Source of the DNA: Rhizobium sp. RU20A
GTDB lineage: Bacteria > Pseudomonadota > Alphaproteobacteria > Rhizobiales > Rhizobiaceae
Length of the DNA: 64,000 nt
Assembly: GCF_900155885.1 (NCBI RefSeq)
Contig: NZ_FTMB01000014.1
Span: 1-64,000, forward strand
Reading direction: 5' to 3'
Positions 26,803-35,028 of this stretch are shown here, in pieces. Within the stretch, counting starts at the first letter, position 1. Every line of letters begins with the position of its first letter. Position numbers and translations under genes: made by a program. The notes under the pieces were generated by a model, which did no database searches, was not told the origin of the DNA, and saw only the letters and a list, made by a program, of their open reading frames with translations.

Positions 26803-27093
26803 CTTGGCGACCGGGTCGCGTTGACGCCTGCCCTGTCCCTCTGTCGTCTATTCCCGCCTAGAAAATTACGCGCGTAAAAAAATAATATCTCATGAAATAG
26901 TGATTTTCTGCAAAGGAATTGACAATTATTTCAATAATTTGATCTCTATTCCCTTTCCGAACGTCGCCTGTTTCGGAAAAATTTTCTGTTGACTTTAGGC
27001 GCGTGGGCGGGCGTCATCAGGACAAGAGATTGGGCAGGTGTCCGGCCGCGAGGAGGCGGCGCGTGTGCTGGCCGGCAATCGGGAGGAAGAAAC
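26803..27093 (+). promoter_or_regulatory. AT-rich promoter region of the ATPase/dehydrogenase operon
   Basis: This gap has no gene. Its centre (about 26860-26990) is strongly A/T-rich. It contains TTACGCGCGTAA at 26866-26877, a perfect 12-bp palindrome, and TTGACA at 26919-26924 as a possible -35 box followed by the inverted repeat ATTATTTCAATAAT. No convincing -10 is seen at 16-18 bp. It should drive the operon from 27094 to about 33120. Confidence 0.5.
26866..26877. promoter_or_regulatory. Palindromic operator candidate shared with the distant importer promoter
   Basis: TTACGCGCGTAA is a perfect palindrome with a CG core. Eleven of its twelve bases recur as TTACGCGCGAAA at 19497-19508, between the MalE-type gene and its LacI regulator. 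This suggests the LacI protein at 19882 also controls the ATPase operon. Confidence 0.5.
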
Positions 27094-28239
27094 GTGGCCG
27101 TCGTCGTACTCGACAAGATCTGCAAGACCTATGGAAACAATTACCACGCCATCAAGGATCTCAACCTGACGATCAATGACGGCGAGTTCCTGATCCTCGT
27201 CGGCCCGTCCGGCTGCGGCAAGTCCACGGCGCTGCGAATGATCGCAGGGCTCGAAGAGATCACCAGCGGCACGCTGACCATCGGCGGGCAGGACGTGGTG
27301 GATTTGCCGCCGAAGGATCGCGACATCGCCATGGTGTTCCAGAGCTACGCGCTCTATCCGCACATGACGGTCTTCGACAACATCGCCTTTTCCATGAAGC
27401 TTGCCGGCAAGAGCAAGGCCGAGCGCACCAAGCGGGTGCATGAGATCGCCAAGATCCTGCAGCTTGAAACGCTGCTCGAGAACAAGCCGGCGCAGCTTTC
27501 CGGTGGCCAGCGTCAGCGCGTTGCCATGGGCCGCGCCATGGTGCGCGAGCCGGCCGCCTTCCTGATGGACGAGCCGCTGTCGAACCTCGATGCGAAGCTG
27601 CGCGTGCAGATGCGCGCCGAAATTGCCAGCCTGCAACGCCAGCTCGGCGTCACCACCATCTACGTCACCCACGACCAGACGGAAGCGCTGACCATGGGCG
27701 ACCGGGTGGCGGTGCTGAAGGGGGGCGTGCTGCAGCAGGTGGATACGCCGAAGGTGCTGTATCACCACCCGGTCAATGCCTTCGTGGCCGGCTTTATCGG
27801 CTCGCCTTCCATGAACCTGTTTGAGGGACGGGTGGACGGTGGCGCGCTCACGGCGCCGGGCTTTTCCATCCCGCTCCCGGAGAGCGTGTTGCAGCGCGTG
27901 CCGGGCCTTGCTGCCTATGCCGGCAAGCCGGTCGTCTTCGGCATCCGCCCTGAGGACCTCTATGACAGCCGCCTGCCGTCCGGTCAGTCGCTGCCGACCA
28001 TTCCAGCGGAAATCAAGTCGATCGAGGAACTGGGCTCCGAACTCATCGTGCATCTGAAGCTCGACGCCATGAGGGTCGACTCCGGGGATCCCGATGCGGT
28101 CGAGGATCTCAGCGGTGCGGCCAACACCGTCGCCCGCTTCGAGGCGACCAGCACGGTCAAGGCGGGCGAAACCATTCAGCTCGCCATCGATCCCGCCAAG
28201 CTGCATTTCTTCGATACTCAAACCCATCGGGCGATCTGA
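27094..28239 (+). CDS. ABC transporter ATP-binding protein, UgpC/MalK/MsmK type
   Basis: A 381-residue ATPase of carbohydrate importers. Walker A is GPSGCGKST at 37-45, the signature LSGGQ is at 135-139, Walker B is FLMDEPLSNLD, and the H-loop is YVTHDQTEA. A C-terminal TOBE/OB regulatory domain extends to the end (block FGIRPEDLYDS). The start is a GTG at 27094 behind GGGAGGAAGAAAC. No permease genes adjoin it, while the MalEFG-type operon at 16161-19329 lacks an ATPase. The shared palindrome supports pairing of the two. Confidence 0.93.
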   Translation: MAVVVLDKICKTYGNNYHAIKDLNLTINDGEFLILVGPSGCGKSTALRMIAGLEEITSGTLTIGGQDVVDLPPKDRDIAMVFQSYALYPHMTVFDNIAFSMKLAGKSKAERTKRVHEIAKILQLETLLENKPAQLSGGQRQRVAMGRAMVREPAAFLMDEPLSNLDAKLRVQMRAEIASLQRQLGVTTIYVTHDQTEALTMGDRVAVLKGGVLQQVDTPKVLYHHPVNAFVAGFIGSPSMNLFEGRVDGGALTAPGFSIPLPESVLQRVPGLAAYAGKPVVFGIRPEDLYDSRLPSGQSLPTIPAEIKSIEELGSELIVHLKLDAMRVDSGDPDAVEDLSGAANTVARFEATSTVKAGETIQLAIDPAKLHFFDTQTHRAI

Positions 28240-28276
28240 CCGCCCCCATCTTTCCGCTTAGCAGAGGTTTCCTGAC

Positions 28277-29353
28277 ATGCCCGTCAAACAAGAAAAGCGG
28301 CTTCGCGTCGGCGTTCTCGGCGCCGGACAGATTGCCCAGGCCGCCCATTTCGAAAGCTGCACCAAGGCTGTCAACGCCGACCTCCATGCGATCTGCGATG
28401 TCGCAGATGATCTGCGCGAGCGCATGGTGATTACCCATGGCGCGGCCAAGGGCTACAATGACTACGACCGCATGCTGGCCGACCCCGAAATCGACGCCGT
28501 GATCATCGCGACGGCCGATGCCTTCCATGTGCCGGCAACGATCCGGGCGCTGGAAGCGGGCAAGCATGTGCTGTGCGAAAAGCCGATGGGCCTGACGGTG
28601 GAGGAATGCGAGACGCTGAAGGCGGCGGTGGCGGCTTCCGGCAAGGTCTTCCAGGTCGGCCATATGAAGCGGTTCGATGCGGGTCTTCAGGCCGCCAAGA
28701 CCTTCATCGATCAGGAGATGGGCGAGATCGTCGCGCTCAAAGCCTGGTATTGCGACAGCACGCATCGCTATCCGATGACCGATGCCGTGCAGCCGCTGAT
28801 CGTCACCAGCGCGAATGCCCGCAAGCCATCGGCCAATCCTAAGGCGGATCTGCGTCGCTACTACATGCTGGCGCATGGCTGCCACCTCATCGACACCGCC
28901 CGCTATTTCGCCGGCGATATCGTCGCGGTCACGGCGCGGCTGTCGGAGCGGGCCGGCATCTGGTGCTGGTTCGTGGATGTGGAATTCGCCTCCGGCACGC
29001 TCGGTCATCTCGACCTCACGGTGCAGGTGCGCATGGACTGGCACGAAGGCTTCCAGATCTACGGCCAGAACGGCAGCGTGATCGGGAAGACCTATAATCC
29101 CTGGTACTACAAGACCAGCGAAGTCGATATTTTCCGGGAGGCCGATGGCGCCACGCATCGCGTGCTTGGCGCCGACGGGCATTTCTATCGCCGGCAGCTG
29201 GAAGGCTTTGCCCGCACCATTCTTGAGGGAACGCCGATGGAAGGCGCCGATATCGATGACGGTCTCGCCTCGGTCCGCGCCATGGTGGCCATTGCGCGCT
29301 CGGCCGAAAGCGGCGAGCGCGTCGCGCTCGCCGATGTCTCCGGGGGCGTGTGA
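28277..29353 (+). CDS. Gfo/Idh/MocA-family oxidoreductase, second copy
   Basis: A 358-residue NAD(P)-dependent dehydrogenase with Rossmann motif VGVLGAGQIA at 11-20, CEKPMG with the catalytic Lys102, and a His-containing active-site block MLAHGCHLIDTARYF that fits the family DxGxH/HxxD pattern. It differs clearly from the copy at 21868. Its stop overlaps the next gene (TGATG). With the TIM-barrel protein that follows it forms a dehydrogenase/isomerase pair in the same operon as the importer ATPase. Confidence 0.88.
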   Translation: MPVKQEKRLRVGVLGAGQIAQAAHFESCTKAVNADLHAICDVADDLRERMVITHGAAKGYNDYDRMLADPEIDAVIIATADAFHVPATIRALEAGKHVLCEKPMGLTVEECETLKAAVAASGKVFQVGHMKRFDAGLQAAKTFIDQEMGEIVALKAWYCDSTHRYPMTDAVQPLIVTSANARKPSANPKADLRRYYMLAHGCHLIDTARYFAGDIVAVTARLSERAGIWCWFVDVEFASGTLGHLDLTVQVRMDWHEGFQIYGQNGSVIGKTYNPWYYKTSEVDIFREADGATHRVLGADGHFYRRQLEGFARTILEGTPMEGADIDDGLASVRAMVAIARSAESGERVALADVSGGV

Positions 29354-30186
29354 TGAAGCTCGGCATCTTCGCCAAGACCTTCGAGGGAACCGACCCCGCA
29401 ACCGTGCTGAACGCCGTTGCCGCGGCGGGCTATGGGGCGGCGCAGTACAACATGGCTTGTTCCGGCCTGCCGTCGATGCCGGATGCGATTTCCGATGCCG
29501 AGGCACAGGCGGTGGCCGACGCGGCCGACGCGACCGGGGTGGAGATCGTCGCGGTTTCCGGCACCTATAACATGATCCATCCGGACAGGGCCGTGCGCGA
29601 AGCGGGCCATCGTCGGCTGGAGGTCTTGGCGGCGCAGGCCCGGCGCATGGGCACGGACCTCATCACGCTCTGTACCGGCACGCGCGATGCAAAGGACCAG
29701 TGGAAGGAGCATCCGGACAATGACACGCCGGAGGCGTGGCAGGATCTTCTGGAGGCGATGCGGATTGCCATCACCATTGCCGACCGGCATGACGTCACCC
29801 TCGGTATCGAGCCGGAGCTCGCCAACGTCATCAACTCCGCCGAAAAGGCGGCGCGGCTGATCGCCGAGATGGGAAGTGAGCGCATCCGCATCGTGCTCGA
29901 CCCGGCCAATCTCTTCGAGGTGGCTCCGGTAGAGGAGCAACGCCGCATCGTCTCGGGAGCAGTCGATCTCATGGCGGATCGCATCAGCATGGCGCATGCC
30001 AAGGATCGCACGCCGGAGGGCGGCTTTACCACGGCTGGCAAAGGCGTTCTGGATTACGCCCATTATCTCGGCTGCCTGAAAGCCATCGGCTTTCAGGGCA
30101 GTCTCGTCACGCACGGCCTGTCTGCCGGCGAAGCGGCCGGTGTCGCGACGTTCCTCACCGGTGCGCTGGCCGAGGGGGTGCGATGA
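29353..30186 (+). CDS. Sugar phosphate isomerase/epimerase-type TIM barrel protein, second copy
   Basis: A 277-residue xylose-isomerase-like TIM barrel. It has the metal-site blocks TLGIEPELANVINSA (Glu), RIVLDPANLFE (Asp), MAHAKD (His) and SLVTHGLS near the C terminus, where relatives often have a Glu. The ATG at 29353 overlaps the upstream TGA, and its own stop overlaps the next ATG. It is the partner of the dehydrogenase at 28277. It could isomerise, eliminate from or hydrate a keto-sugar. Confidence 0.83.
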   Translation: MKLGIFAKTFEGTDPATVLNAVAAAGYGAAQYNMACSGLPSMPDAISDAEAQAVADAADATGVEIVAVSGTYNMIHPDRAVREAGHRRLEVLAAQARRMGTDLITLCTGTRDAKDQWKEHPDNDTPEAWQDLLEAMRIAITIADRHDVTLGIEPELANVINSAEKAARLIAEMGSERIRIVLDPANLFEVAPVEEQRRIVSGAVDLMADRISMAHAKDRTPEGGFTTAGKGVLDYAHYLGCLKAIGFQGSLVTHGLSAGEAAGVATFLTGALAEGVR

Positions 30187-30989
30187 GCGCCGACAGCTTC
30201 GTCACGGCCGATGGTGTGCGGCTCCATGTGGATGCAGCGGGTGGCGGGCCTGATGTGGTCTTTCAGCACGGGCTGTGCGGTGACTGCGGCCAGACGGGCG
30301 AAGCCTTTCCGCCGGATGCGGGATTTCGGCGGCTGACCGTCGAGGCGCGCGGGCATGGGCGATCGGAGGCCGGCGATCCGGCGCGCTTTTCGATCGCACG
30401 TTTTGCGGCCGATGTCGCTGAGGTGATAGAGCAGCGGATCGGCAAGCCGGTGATTGTCGGCGGTATCTCCATGGGCGCGGCGATGGCTCTCCATCTTGCC
30501 GTCCATCGCCCCGATCTCGTGCGCGGGCTTGTTCTGGCACGCCCGGCCTGGGTGACGGCGGCGGGGCCGGAGAACATGGCGCCGAATGCCGAGGTGGGCA
30601 GGCTGCTGCAGCGCCTTGCGCCCGAGGCGGCGAAGGCCGAATTTCTCGCTGGTCCGACCGGGCGCCGGCTTGCCGAGGAGGCGCCCGACAATCTTGCCTC
30701 CCTCACCGGTTTCTTCTCGCGCCAGCCAATCGCGGTGACGGCGGCACTGCTGACCGCGATTTCCGCTGACGGTCCGGGTGTCACTGAAACGGATCTTGCC
30801 GCCATCGGCGTGCCGACTCTCGTCATCGGCCATGGCCGCGATGTCATCCATCCGCTTGGCCATGCCGAGACGCTCGCGGCGCGCATTCCCGGCGCCCGAC
30901 TGGTCGAGATCACGCCGAAGGCCGTGAGCCGCACGCAGTACGTTGCCGATTTTCATTCCGCTTTGTCCGCTTTCCTCAGGGAGTTCTGA
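30183..30989 (+). CDS. Alpha/beta hydrolase
   Basis: A 268-residue alpha/beta-hydrolase-fold protein with the nucleophile elbow GGISMG (Ser96), an oxyanion strand VVFQHGLCG near 26-34, a likely acid in VIGHGRDVIHPLGHAE, and no signal peptide. In other alpha/beta hydrolases of this size the catalytic His lies near the C terminus; here the segment is VADFHSALSAFLREF. It starts inside the stop of the TIM-barrel gene (ATGA). It could hydrolyse a sugar lactone or ester formed in the pathway. Confidence 0.82.
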   Translation: MSADSFVTADGVRLHVDAAGGGPDVVFQHGLCGDCGQTGEAFPPDAGFRRLTVEARGHGRSEAGDPARFSIARFAADVAEVIEQRIGKPVIVGGISMGAAMALHLAVHRPDLVRGLVLARPAWVTAAGPENMAPNAEVGRLLQRLAPEAAKAEFLAGPTGRRLAEEAPDNLASLTGFFSRQPIAVTAALLTAISADGPGVTETDLAAIGVPTLVIGHGRDVIHPLGHAETLAARIPGARLVEITPKAVSRTQYVADFHSALSAFLREF

Positions 30990-30992
30990 CCG

Positions 30993-31694
30993 ATGCCTGC
31001 ACCTTCCAAGACCTGGCTTGATGATCTGCCGCGCGACCGGCTGATTGCCGAGTTTTCCACATGGTCCGCCAATCTCATGGGTCTCGCCGAGGATCTCGGG
31101 CGGGTCGAACGCCACGTCGATGTGCTGCATGTCGATGTCGCCGACGGCCACTTCGCGCCGGCCATGCTGTTCTTCCCCGATCTCGTTGCCGGTATCCGCA
31201 AGGTGTCATCCAGGCCCATCCATGTTCATCTGATGGTCGCCGATGCCGTGCTGCTTTCGCAGATCGAGCAGTTCGCCGATGCGGGCGCCGATCTCATCAG
31301 CCTGCATGTCGAAAATGAGAGCGTCGCGAATGCCGCCCTCGATCTCCTTGAACAGCGCGGCGTTGCCGCCGGCATGGTGCTGCGGGTCGAAACGCCGGTC
31401 GAGCGCATCCGCCCCTACGTGAAGCGCCTCAGTTTCGTGACGCTTCTCGGCACCGCCATTGGCGTGAAAGGGCAGGGGCTCGACGAAAATGCCGGCGACC
31501 GGCTGAAGGAAGCGGCTGCCATCATCGCCGGGAGCGGCGCGACGCATCGTATCGTGCTGGCCGCAGACGGCGGCATTCGCGAACATACCGTGCCGCTGCT
31601 GCGCGGCGCCGGTGCCGAGACCGTCGTTCTCGGTTCGCTCGCCTTCAACGCGCCCTCGCTCGATGAGCGCATGGCGTGGCTTCACGCCCTCTGA
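30993..31694 (+). CDS. Ribulose-phosphate 3-epimerase family protein
   Basis: A 233-residue TIM barrel of the Rpe/AlsE family. The metal and catalytic blocks are present: HVDVADGHFAPAMLFFPD, IHVHLMVAD, and AADGGIREHT near the C terminus. The family epimerises C3 of ketose phosphates such as ribulose 5-phosphate or allulose 6-phosphate. It is unlikely to be the housekeeping Rpe, which would begin with a PSIL-type stretch. Within a sugar operon and next to a ROK kinase it resembles an AlsE-type enzyme. Confidence 0.82.
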   Translation: MPAPSKTWLDDLPRDRLIAEFSTWSANLMGLAEDLGRVERHVDVLHVDVADGHFAPAMLFFPDLVAGIRKVSSRPIHVHLMVADAVLLSQIEQFADAGADLISLHVENESVANAALDLLEQRGVAAGMVLRVETPVERIRPYVKRLSFVTLLGTAIGVKGQGLDENAGDRLKEAAAIIAGSGATHRIVLAADGGIREHTVPLLRGAGAETVVLGSLAFNAPSLDERMAWLHAL

Positions 31695-31707
31695 GCCGGT
31701 CGCCACT

Positions 31708-32652
31708 ATGTCACGCCTCGCCATCGGTGTCGATCTCGGCGGAACGCAGGTTCGCGCTGCCCTCGTGGATGGGGGCGGAGCGATCATTGCGCGCGCGGAG
31801 GCGGATACCGATGCGATGGCGGGCCCGCAGGCCGTGCTCGCACAGATCGAGGCGCTTGCCCGCGGGCTTGTGGAGACGGTCGATCCGGCCCGCATCGTCG
31901 GCGTTGGTGTCTCGACACCCGGGCCGGTGGATACGCTCACCGGCGTCGCATCCGATATTCCGACGCTGGCCGGCTTTGCGGGATTTCCGCTGCTTGCGGA
32001 ACTGCGCCAGCGGTTCACGCAGCCCGTCAGCCTCGAAAACGACGGCATTGCGGCGGCGATCGGCGAATGGCAGTTCGGGGCCGGGCAGTCGCTGGATCAT
32101 ATGGTCTACGTGACCGTCAGCACCGGCATTGGCGGCGGCGTCATTTCGGACGGCCGCGTGGTGCGCGGGCGAAAGGGCATGGCCGGGCATATCGGACATA
32201 TGGTGCTGGTGCCCGGCGGGGCTGGGTGTCCCTGCGGCGGTCTTGGGTGCTTCGAGGCTTACGCTTCCGGCACGGCGCTCGCCCTTCGCGGCCGTGCGGC
32301 GGCTGCGGCCCATCCGGGAAGTTTTGAAGGGGTGTCCGGCGGTGCGGTCGGCGGCCGCGCCATTTTCGCAGCGGACCGGACGGGCGATCCGGTGGCGAGG
32401 CGACTGGTCGATGAGGAGGCCGAGTGGCTCGGCCGTGGTTTCGTCAACCTGCTGCATGTCTATAGTCCCGAGGCCATCGTCATGGGCGGCGGCATTGCGC
32501 AGGAGTTCGATCGGCTGCATCCGGGTATAGCGGCCTATATCCGCCAGTTCGCCATGCCGGCCTTTCGGGATGTGCCGGTTCTGCGGGCGGCGCTCGGCAC
32601 GAATTCCGGCCTTGTGGGCTCGGCCGCACTCGCCTTCCTCGCGCAATCTTAA
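31708..32652 (+). CDS. ROK-family sugar kinase
   Basis: A 314-residue ROK kinase. The N-terminal phosphate motif is IGVDLGGTQVRAALVD, the catalytic Asp is in SLENDGIAAAIGEW, and the ROK zinc site is GHIGHM plus CPCGGLGCFE (Cys174, Cys176, Cys181). It has no N-terminal HTH, so it is a kinase and not a repressor. The start at 31708 is chosen by the IGVDLGGT position. It should phosphorylate the hexose released or made in the pathway; glucose, allose and N-acyl hexosamines are known ROK substrates. Confidence 0.88.
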   Translation: MSRLAIGVDLGGTQVRAALVDGGGAIIARAEADTDAMAGPQAVLAQIEALARGLVETVDPARIVGVGVSTPGPVDTLTGVASDIPTLAGFAGFPLLAELRQRFTQPVSLENDGIAAAIGEWQFGAGQSLDHMVYVTVSTGIGGGVISDGRVVRGRKGMAGHIGHMVLVPGGAGCPCGGLGCFEAYASGTALALRGRAAAAAHPGSFEGVSGGAVGGRAIFAADRTGDPVARRLVDEEAEWLGRGFVNLLHVYSPEAIVMGGGIAQEFDRLHPGIAAYIRQFAMPAFRDVPVLRAALGTNSGLVGSAALAFLAQS

Positions 32653-32697
32653 TGGTAAGTCATTGCGCACATATTTGCGCAGCAAAAGGAGACGATC

Positions 32698-33120
32698 ATG
32701 CTCACCATCCAGCGCCTCAGCCTTGCCGATGCACGGATCATTCTGGCCGGTGCCAGTGCCAGGGCCGAGGGAATCGGGGTTCCCATGTGCATTGCGGTGA
32801 CGGATGAATCCGGTCAACTGATCGCCTTCGAGCGCATGGATGGTGGCAAGGTCACGAGCACCATCATCGCGCAGGACAAGGCTTACACGGCGGCCGGCGC
32901 CAAGCGCACGACGGAAAGCTATGGCGATGTCAGCCAGCCGGGAAAGCCGGCCTACGGCATCAACAGCGCCATTGGCGGCCGGCTCATGGTCGTCGGCGGT
33001 GGCATTCCCGTTGTCGTCGGAGGTCAGGTGGTGGGCGCCGTCGGCGTCAGCTCGGGCACCCCCGCGCAGGACAGCGACTGCGCGCAGGCCGGCATCGACG
33101 CCTTCCTCGCCACACTCTGA
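32698..33120 (+). CDS. GlcG/HbpS family protein
   Basis: A 140-residue cytoplasmic protein of the GlcG/HbpS (DUF336) family, with blocks ADARIILAGASARAEGIGVPMCIAVTDESGQLIAFERMDG and PAYGINSAIGGRLMVVGGGIPVVVGGQVVGAVGVSSG. It starts behind AAAAGGAGACGATC. Members bind haem or other ligands or accompany glycolate, diol and sugar catabolism. The role here is unknown. It is the last gene of the sugar operon and stops nine bases from the converging epimerase gene. Confidence 0.85.
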   Translation: MLTIQRLSLADARIILAGASARAEGIGVPMCIAVTDESGQLIAFERMDGGKVTSTIIAQDKAYTAAGAKRTTESYGDVSQPGKPAYGINSAIGGRLMVVGGGIPVVVGGQVVGAVGVSSGTPAQDSDCAQAGIDAFLATL

Positions 33121-33129
33121 AATCCCGGT

Positions 33130-34131
33130 CTAACGGACCTGAAAACCGTGGCGCAGCGGGTCGGCATCATCCACGAAGATGGTGTTGTGGCCGATGATCC
33201 GCGCCCAGCCGGCGACGCTGGGGCGGATGCCGTCATGGTCGCCGATGCGGGCCGTCGCTTCCGGGCGGCAGTCGAACAGCGTGCCGATGATGCTCTCATG
33301 CACGAAGGTCTCGCCGATTCCGAGCTGACCGCGCGCGACGAGCTGCGCCATGCGGGCGGAGGACCCCGTGCCGCAGGGTGAGCGGTCGATGGCCTTGTCG
33401 CCGTAGAAGACGGCGTTGCGGGCGCTGGCCCGCGGATCGCGCGGCCTGTCGCACCACATGACATGGCTGACGCCGGATATGCGGCTGTCTTCCGGGTGGA
33501 CGGGCGCGAGCTTGTCCTGCGCTGCCTTGCGGACCAACGGGCTCAGCCGCTGGATGTCGGAGGCCGGCATGCCCTCGAGGCCCTTCCAGTTTTCCTGCGG
33601 TTCGATGATGGCGTAGTAGTTGCCGCCGTAGCTGAGATCGAGGGTGATAGGGCCGAGGGTCGGCACGTCGATCTCGACATTGCGGGCGTGGAGGTAGCTG
33701 GCAACGTTGAAGAGACGGACCTCGCGCACCCGCTCACCGTCCATGCTGTATTCGATATCGACCTTGCCGGCGGGGGCTTCGATGGAAAGGCGTCCGGCTT
33801 CTCGCGGCGTGACCAGCCCTTCCTCGATCGCCACCGTCACCGTGCCGATGGTGCCGTGGCCGCACATGGGCAGGCAGCCACTGACCTCGATGAAGAGTAC
33901 ACCGATATCGCAATCCTCCCGCGTTGCCGGGTAGAGGATGGAGCCGGACATGACATCGTGGCCGCGCGGCTCGAACATCAGCGCGCGACGCACCCAGTCA
34001 TGGTCGCGCTGAAAGATCTGGCGCTTTTCCGCCATGGGGACCGGCGGCAGGACGGGCCCGCCACCGGCGACGACCCGGACGGGATTGCCGCAGGTGTGGG
34101 CGTCTATGCAGAAGAAGGATTTGCGGGTCAT
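33130..34131 (-). CDS. Proline racemase family, probable 4-hydroxyproline 2-epimerase
   Basis: A 333-residue PLP-independent epimerase with both catalytic cysteines: Cys90 in LPMCGHGTIG and Cys253 in DRSPCGTGSS. Two cysteines indicate racemase/epimerase activity and not the trans-3-hydroxyproline dehydratase, which has Thr at the first site. The length matches 4-hydroxyproline 2-epimerases (EC 5.1.1.8). The start at 34131 gives MTRKSFFCIDAHTCGNP, the usual family opening. No D-hydroxyproline oxidase, deaminase or dehydrogenase genes lie nearby. Confidence 0.88.
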   Translation of the reverse strand: MTRKSFFCIDAHTCGNPVRVVAGGGPVLPPVPMAEKRQIFQRDHDWVRRALMFEPRGHDVMSGSILYPATREDCDIGVLFIEVSGCLPMCGHGTIGTVTVAIEEGLVTPREAGRLSIEAPAGKVDIEYSMDGERVREVRLFNVASYLHARNVEIDVPTLGPITLDLSYGGNYYAIIEPQENWKGLEGMPASDIQRLSPLVRKAAQDKLAPVHPEDSRISGVSHVMWCDRPRDPRASARNAVFYGDKAIDRSPCGTGSSARMAQLVARGQLGIGETFVHESIIGTLFDCRPEATARIGDHDGIRPSVAGWARIIGHNTIFVDDADPLRHGFQVR

Positions 34132-34204
34132 GCCTGTTCCGGGGTGGTTTGGCTGGATGGAGACCTGCAAGGTACCGACCCCTCAATGACAAGGGCAAGC
34201 GGAT

Positions 34205-34885
34205 TTAAGACGACCACACGCGGGCCTCGGTGACGATGGCGATGGACGCCAGTATGACGGCGGTGCCAGCGATGGCGAAGGCGAGGGAGACGAGAAGGAA
34301 GGCACGCACCCAGCCAACGCTCATGTCGCGCCGGAACCAGCCGATTTGCACGGCACCGTACCACACGAGCGCAAGGAGCGTTAGAATCCAGCCGGCGGGC
34401 GTTGCCCAATCGCCGCCAAACCTCAGCAGGTTGAGGCCCGTGCTGAAACCGAGGGCGAAGGGCGCCGCGACGTAGCCCTGGCTGTAGAAGGGCGAGCGCA
34501 GGGTTTCCCGGTTCAGCCGCGTTCCGCGCGCCACGATCAGGGTCACCGCCATGGAGAGGGGAAAGATGCTGAAGAGGAGAGCGCGCAGGACGAGCAGGTT
34601 CGAGTCGGAGTCGAGAAGATGGGGAAGCTCGCTTCGCCCCGCCCGCTGCAGCAGGCCGAGCTCAATCCCGTGGGAAATCAGCAGCGTGATCAGAAGGAAG
34701 AGCGGTGGGCTCAGCATATCCGCAAAGCGGTCCTCCAGCCGGTCTTCGAGCTCGGCATCCGCATAATGCATCATGCGGAAAGGCCGCGTTGTCGCCCGCC
34801 ACAGGGTCAGCGGATAAAAGACCAGCCAGGAGGTTATTTCATAGAGAAGCTCTTCGAAGGATTTCAGAAGACGCATGAAATCCAT
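34205..34885 (-). CDS. Integral membrane protein of unknown function
   Basis: A 226-residue protein with a soluble N-terminal part of about 50 residues (MDFMRLLKSFEELLYEITSW) and four to five hydrophobic segments, for example LFLLITLLISHGIEL and AFLLVSLAFAIAGTAVILASIAI. The layout recalls Yip1-like or permease-annotated rhizobial proteins, but I cannot name the family firmly. The ATG at 34885 follows GGAGCGTGCCGATC. It stands alone; a terminator separates it from the small gene upstream. Confidence 0.7.
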   Translation of the reverse strand: MDFMRLLKSFEELLYEITSWLVFYPLTLWRATTRPFRMMHYADAELEDRLEDRFADMLSPPLFLLITLLISHGIELGLLQRAGRSELPHLLDSDSNLLVLRALLFSIFPLSMAVTLIVARGTRLNRETLRSPFYSQGYVAAPFALGFSTGLNLLRFGGDWATPAGWILTLLALVWYGAVQIGWFRRDMSVGWVRAFLLVSLAFAIAGTAVILASIAIVTEARVWSS

Positions 34886-34962
34886 GATCGGCACGCTCCG
34901 TTCTCTGACGCTGACGGAGTTGTGCGTCAATTGGCTCGAGCGGGCAAGCTATAACGGAAAAG

Positions 34963-34985
34963 CCGGCCTGCGGGGGCAGGCCGGT
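34963..34985 (-). terminator. Rho-independent terminator of the small stress gene
   Basis: On the minus strand CCGGCCTGC pairs with GCAGGCCGG (9 bp, CCCC loop) and is followed by CTTTTCCG. It begins about 45 bases past the stop at 35029, closing the small gene as a single transcription unit. Confidence 0.75.
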
Positions 34986-35028
34986 AAATTGGCTGAACAC
35001 GTAAAAGACAATGAACCTCAGGTTCCGA

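Noticed and set aside
26919-26948. A full sigma-70 promoter at TTGACA in front of the UgpC-type ATPase
   Set aside because: No acceptable -10 hexamer lies 16-18 bp downstream; kept only as a possible -35 within the control region.
20924-31694. A myo-inositol (iol) cluster, because of IolG-like and IolE-like proteins with a PfkB kinase
   Set aside because: The key enzymes IolD and IolB, the methylmalonate-semialdehyde dehydrogenase IolA and the usual IolC fusion are all absent.
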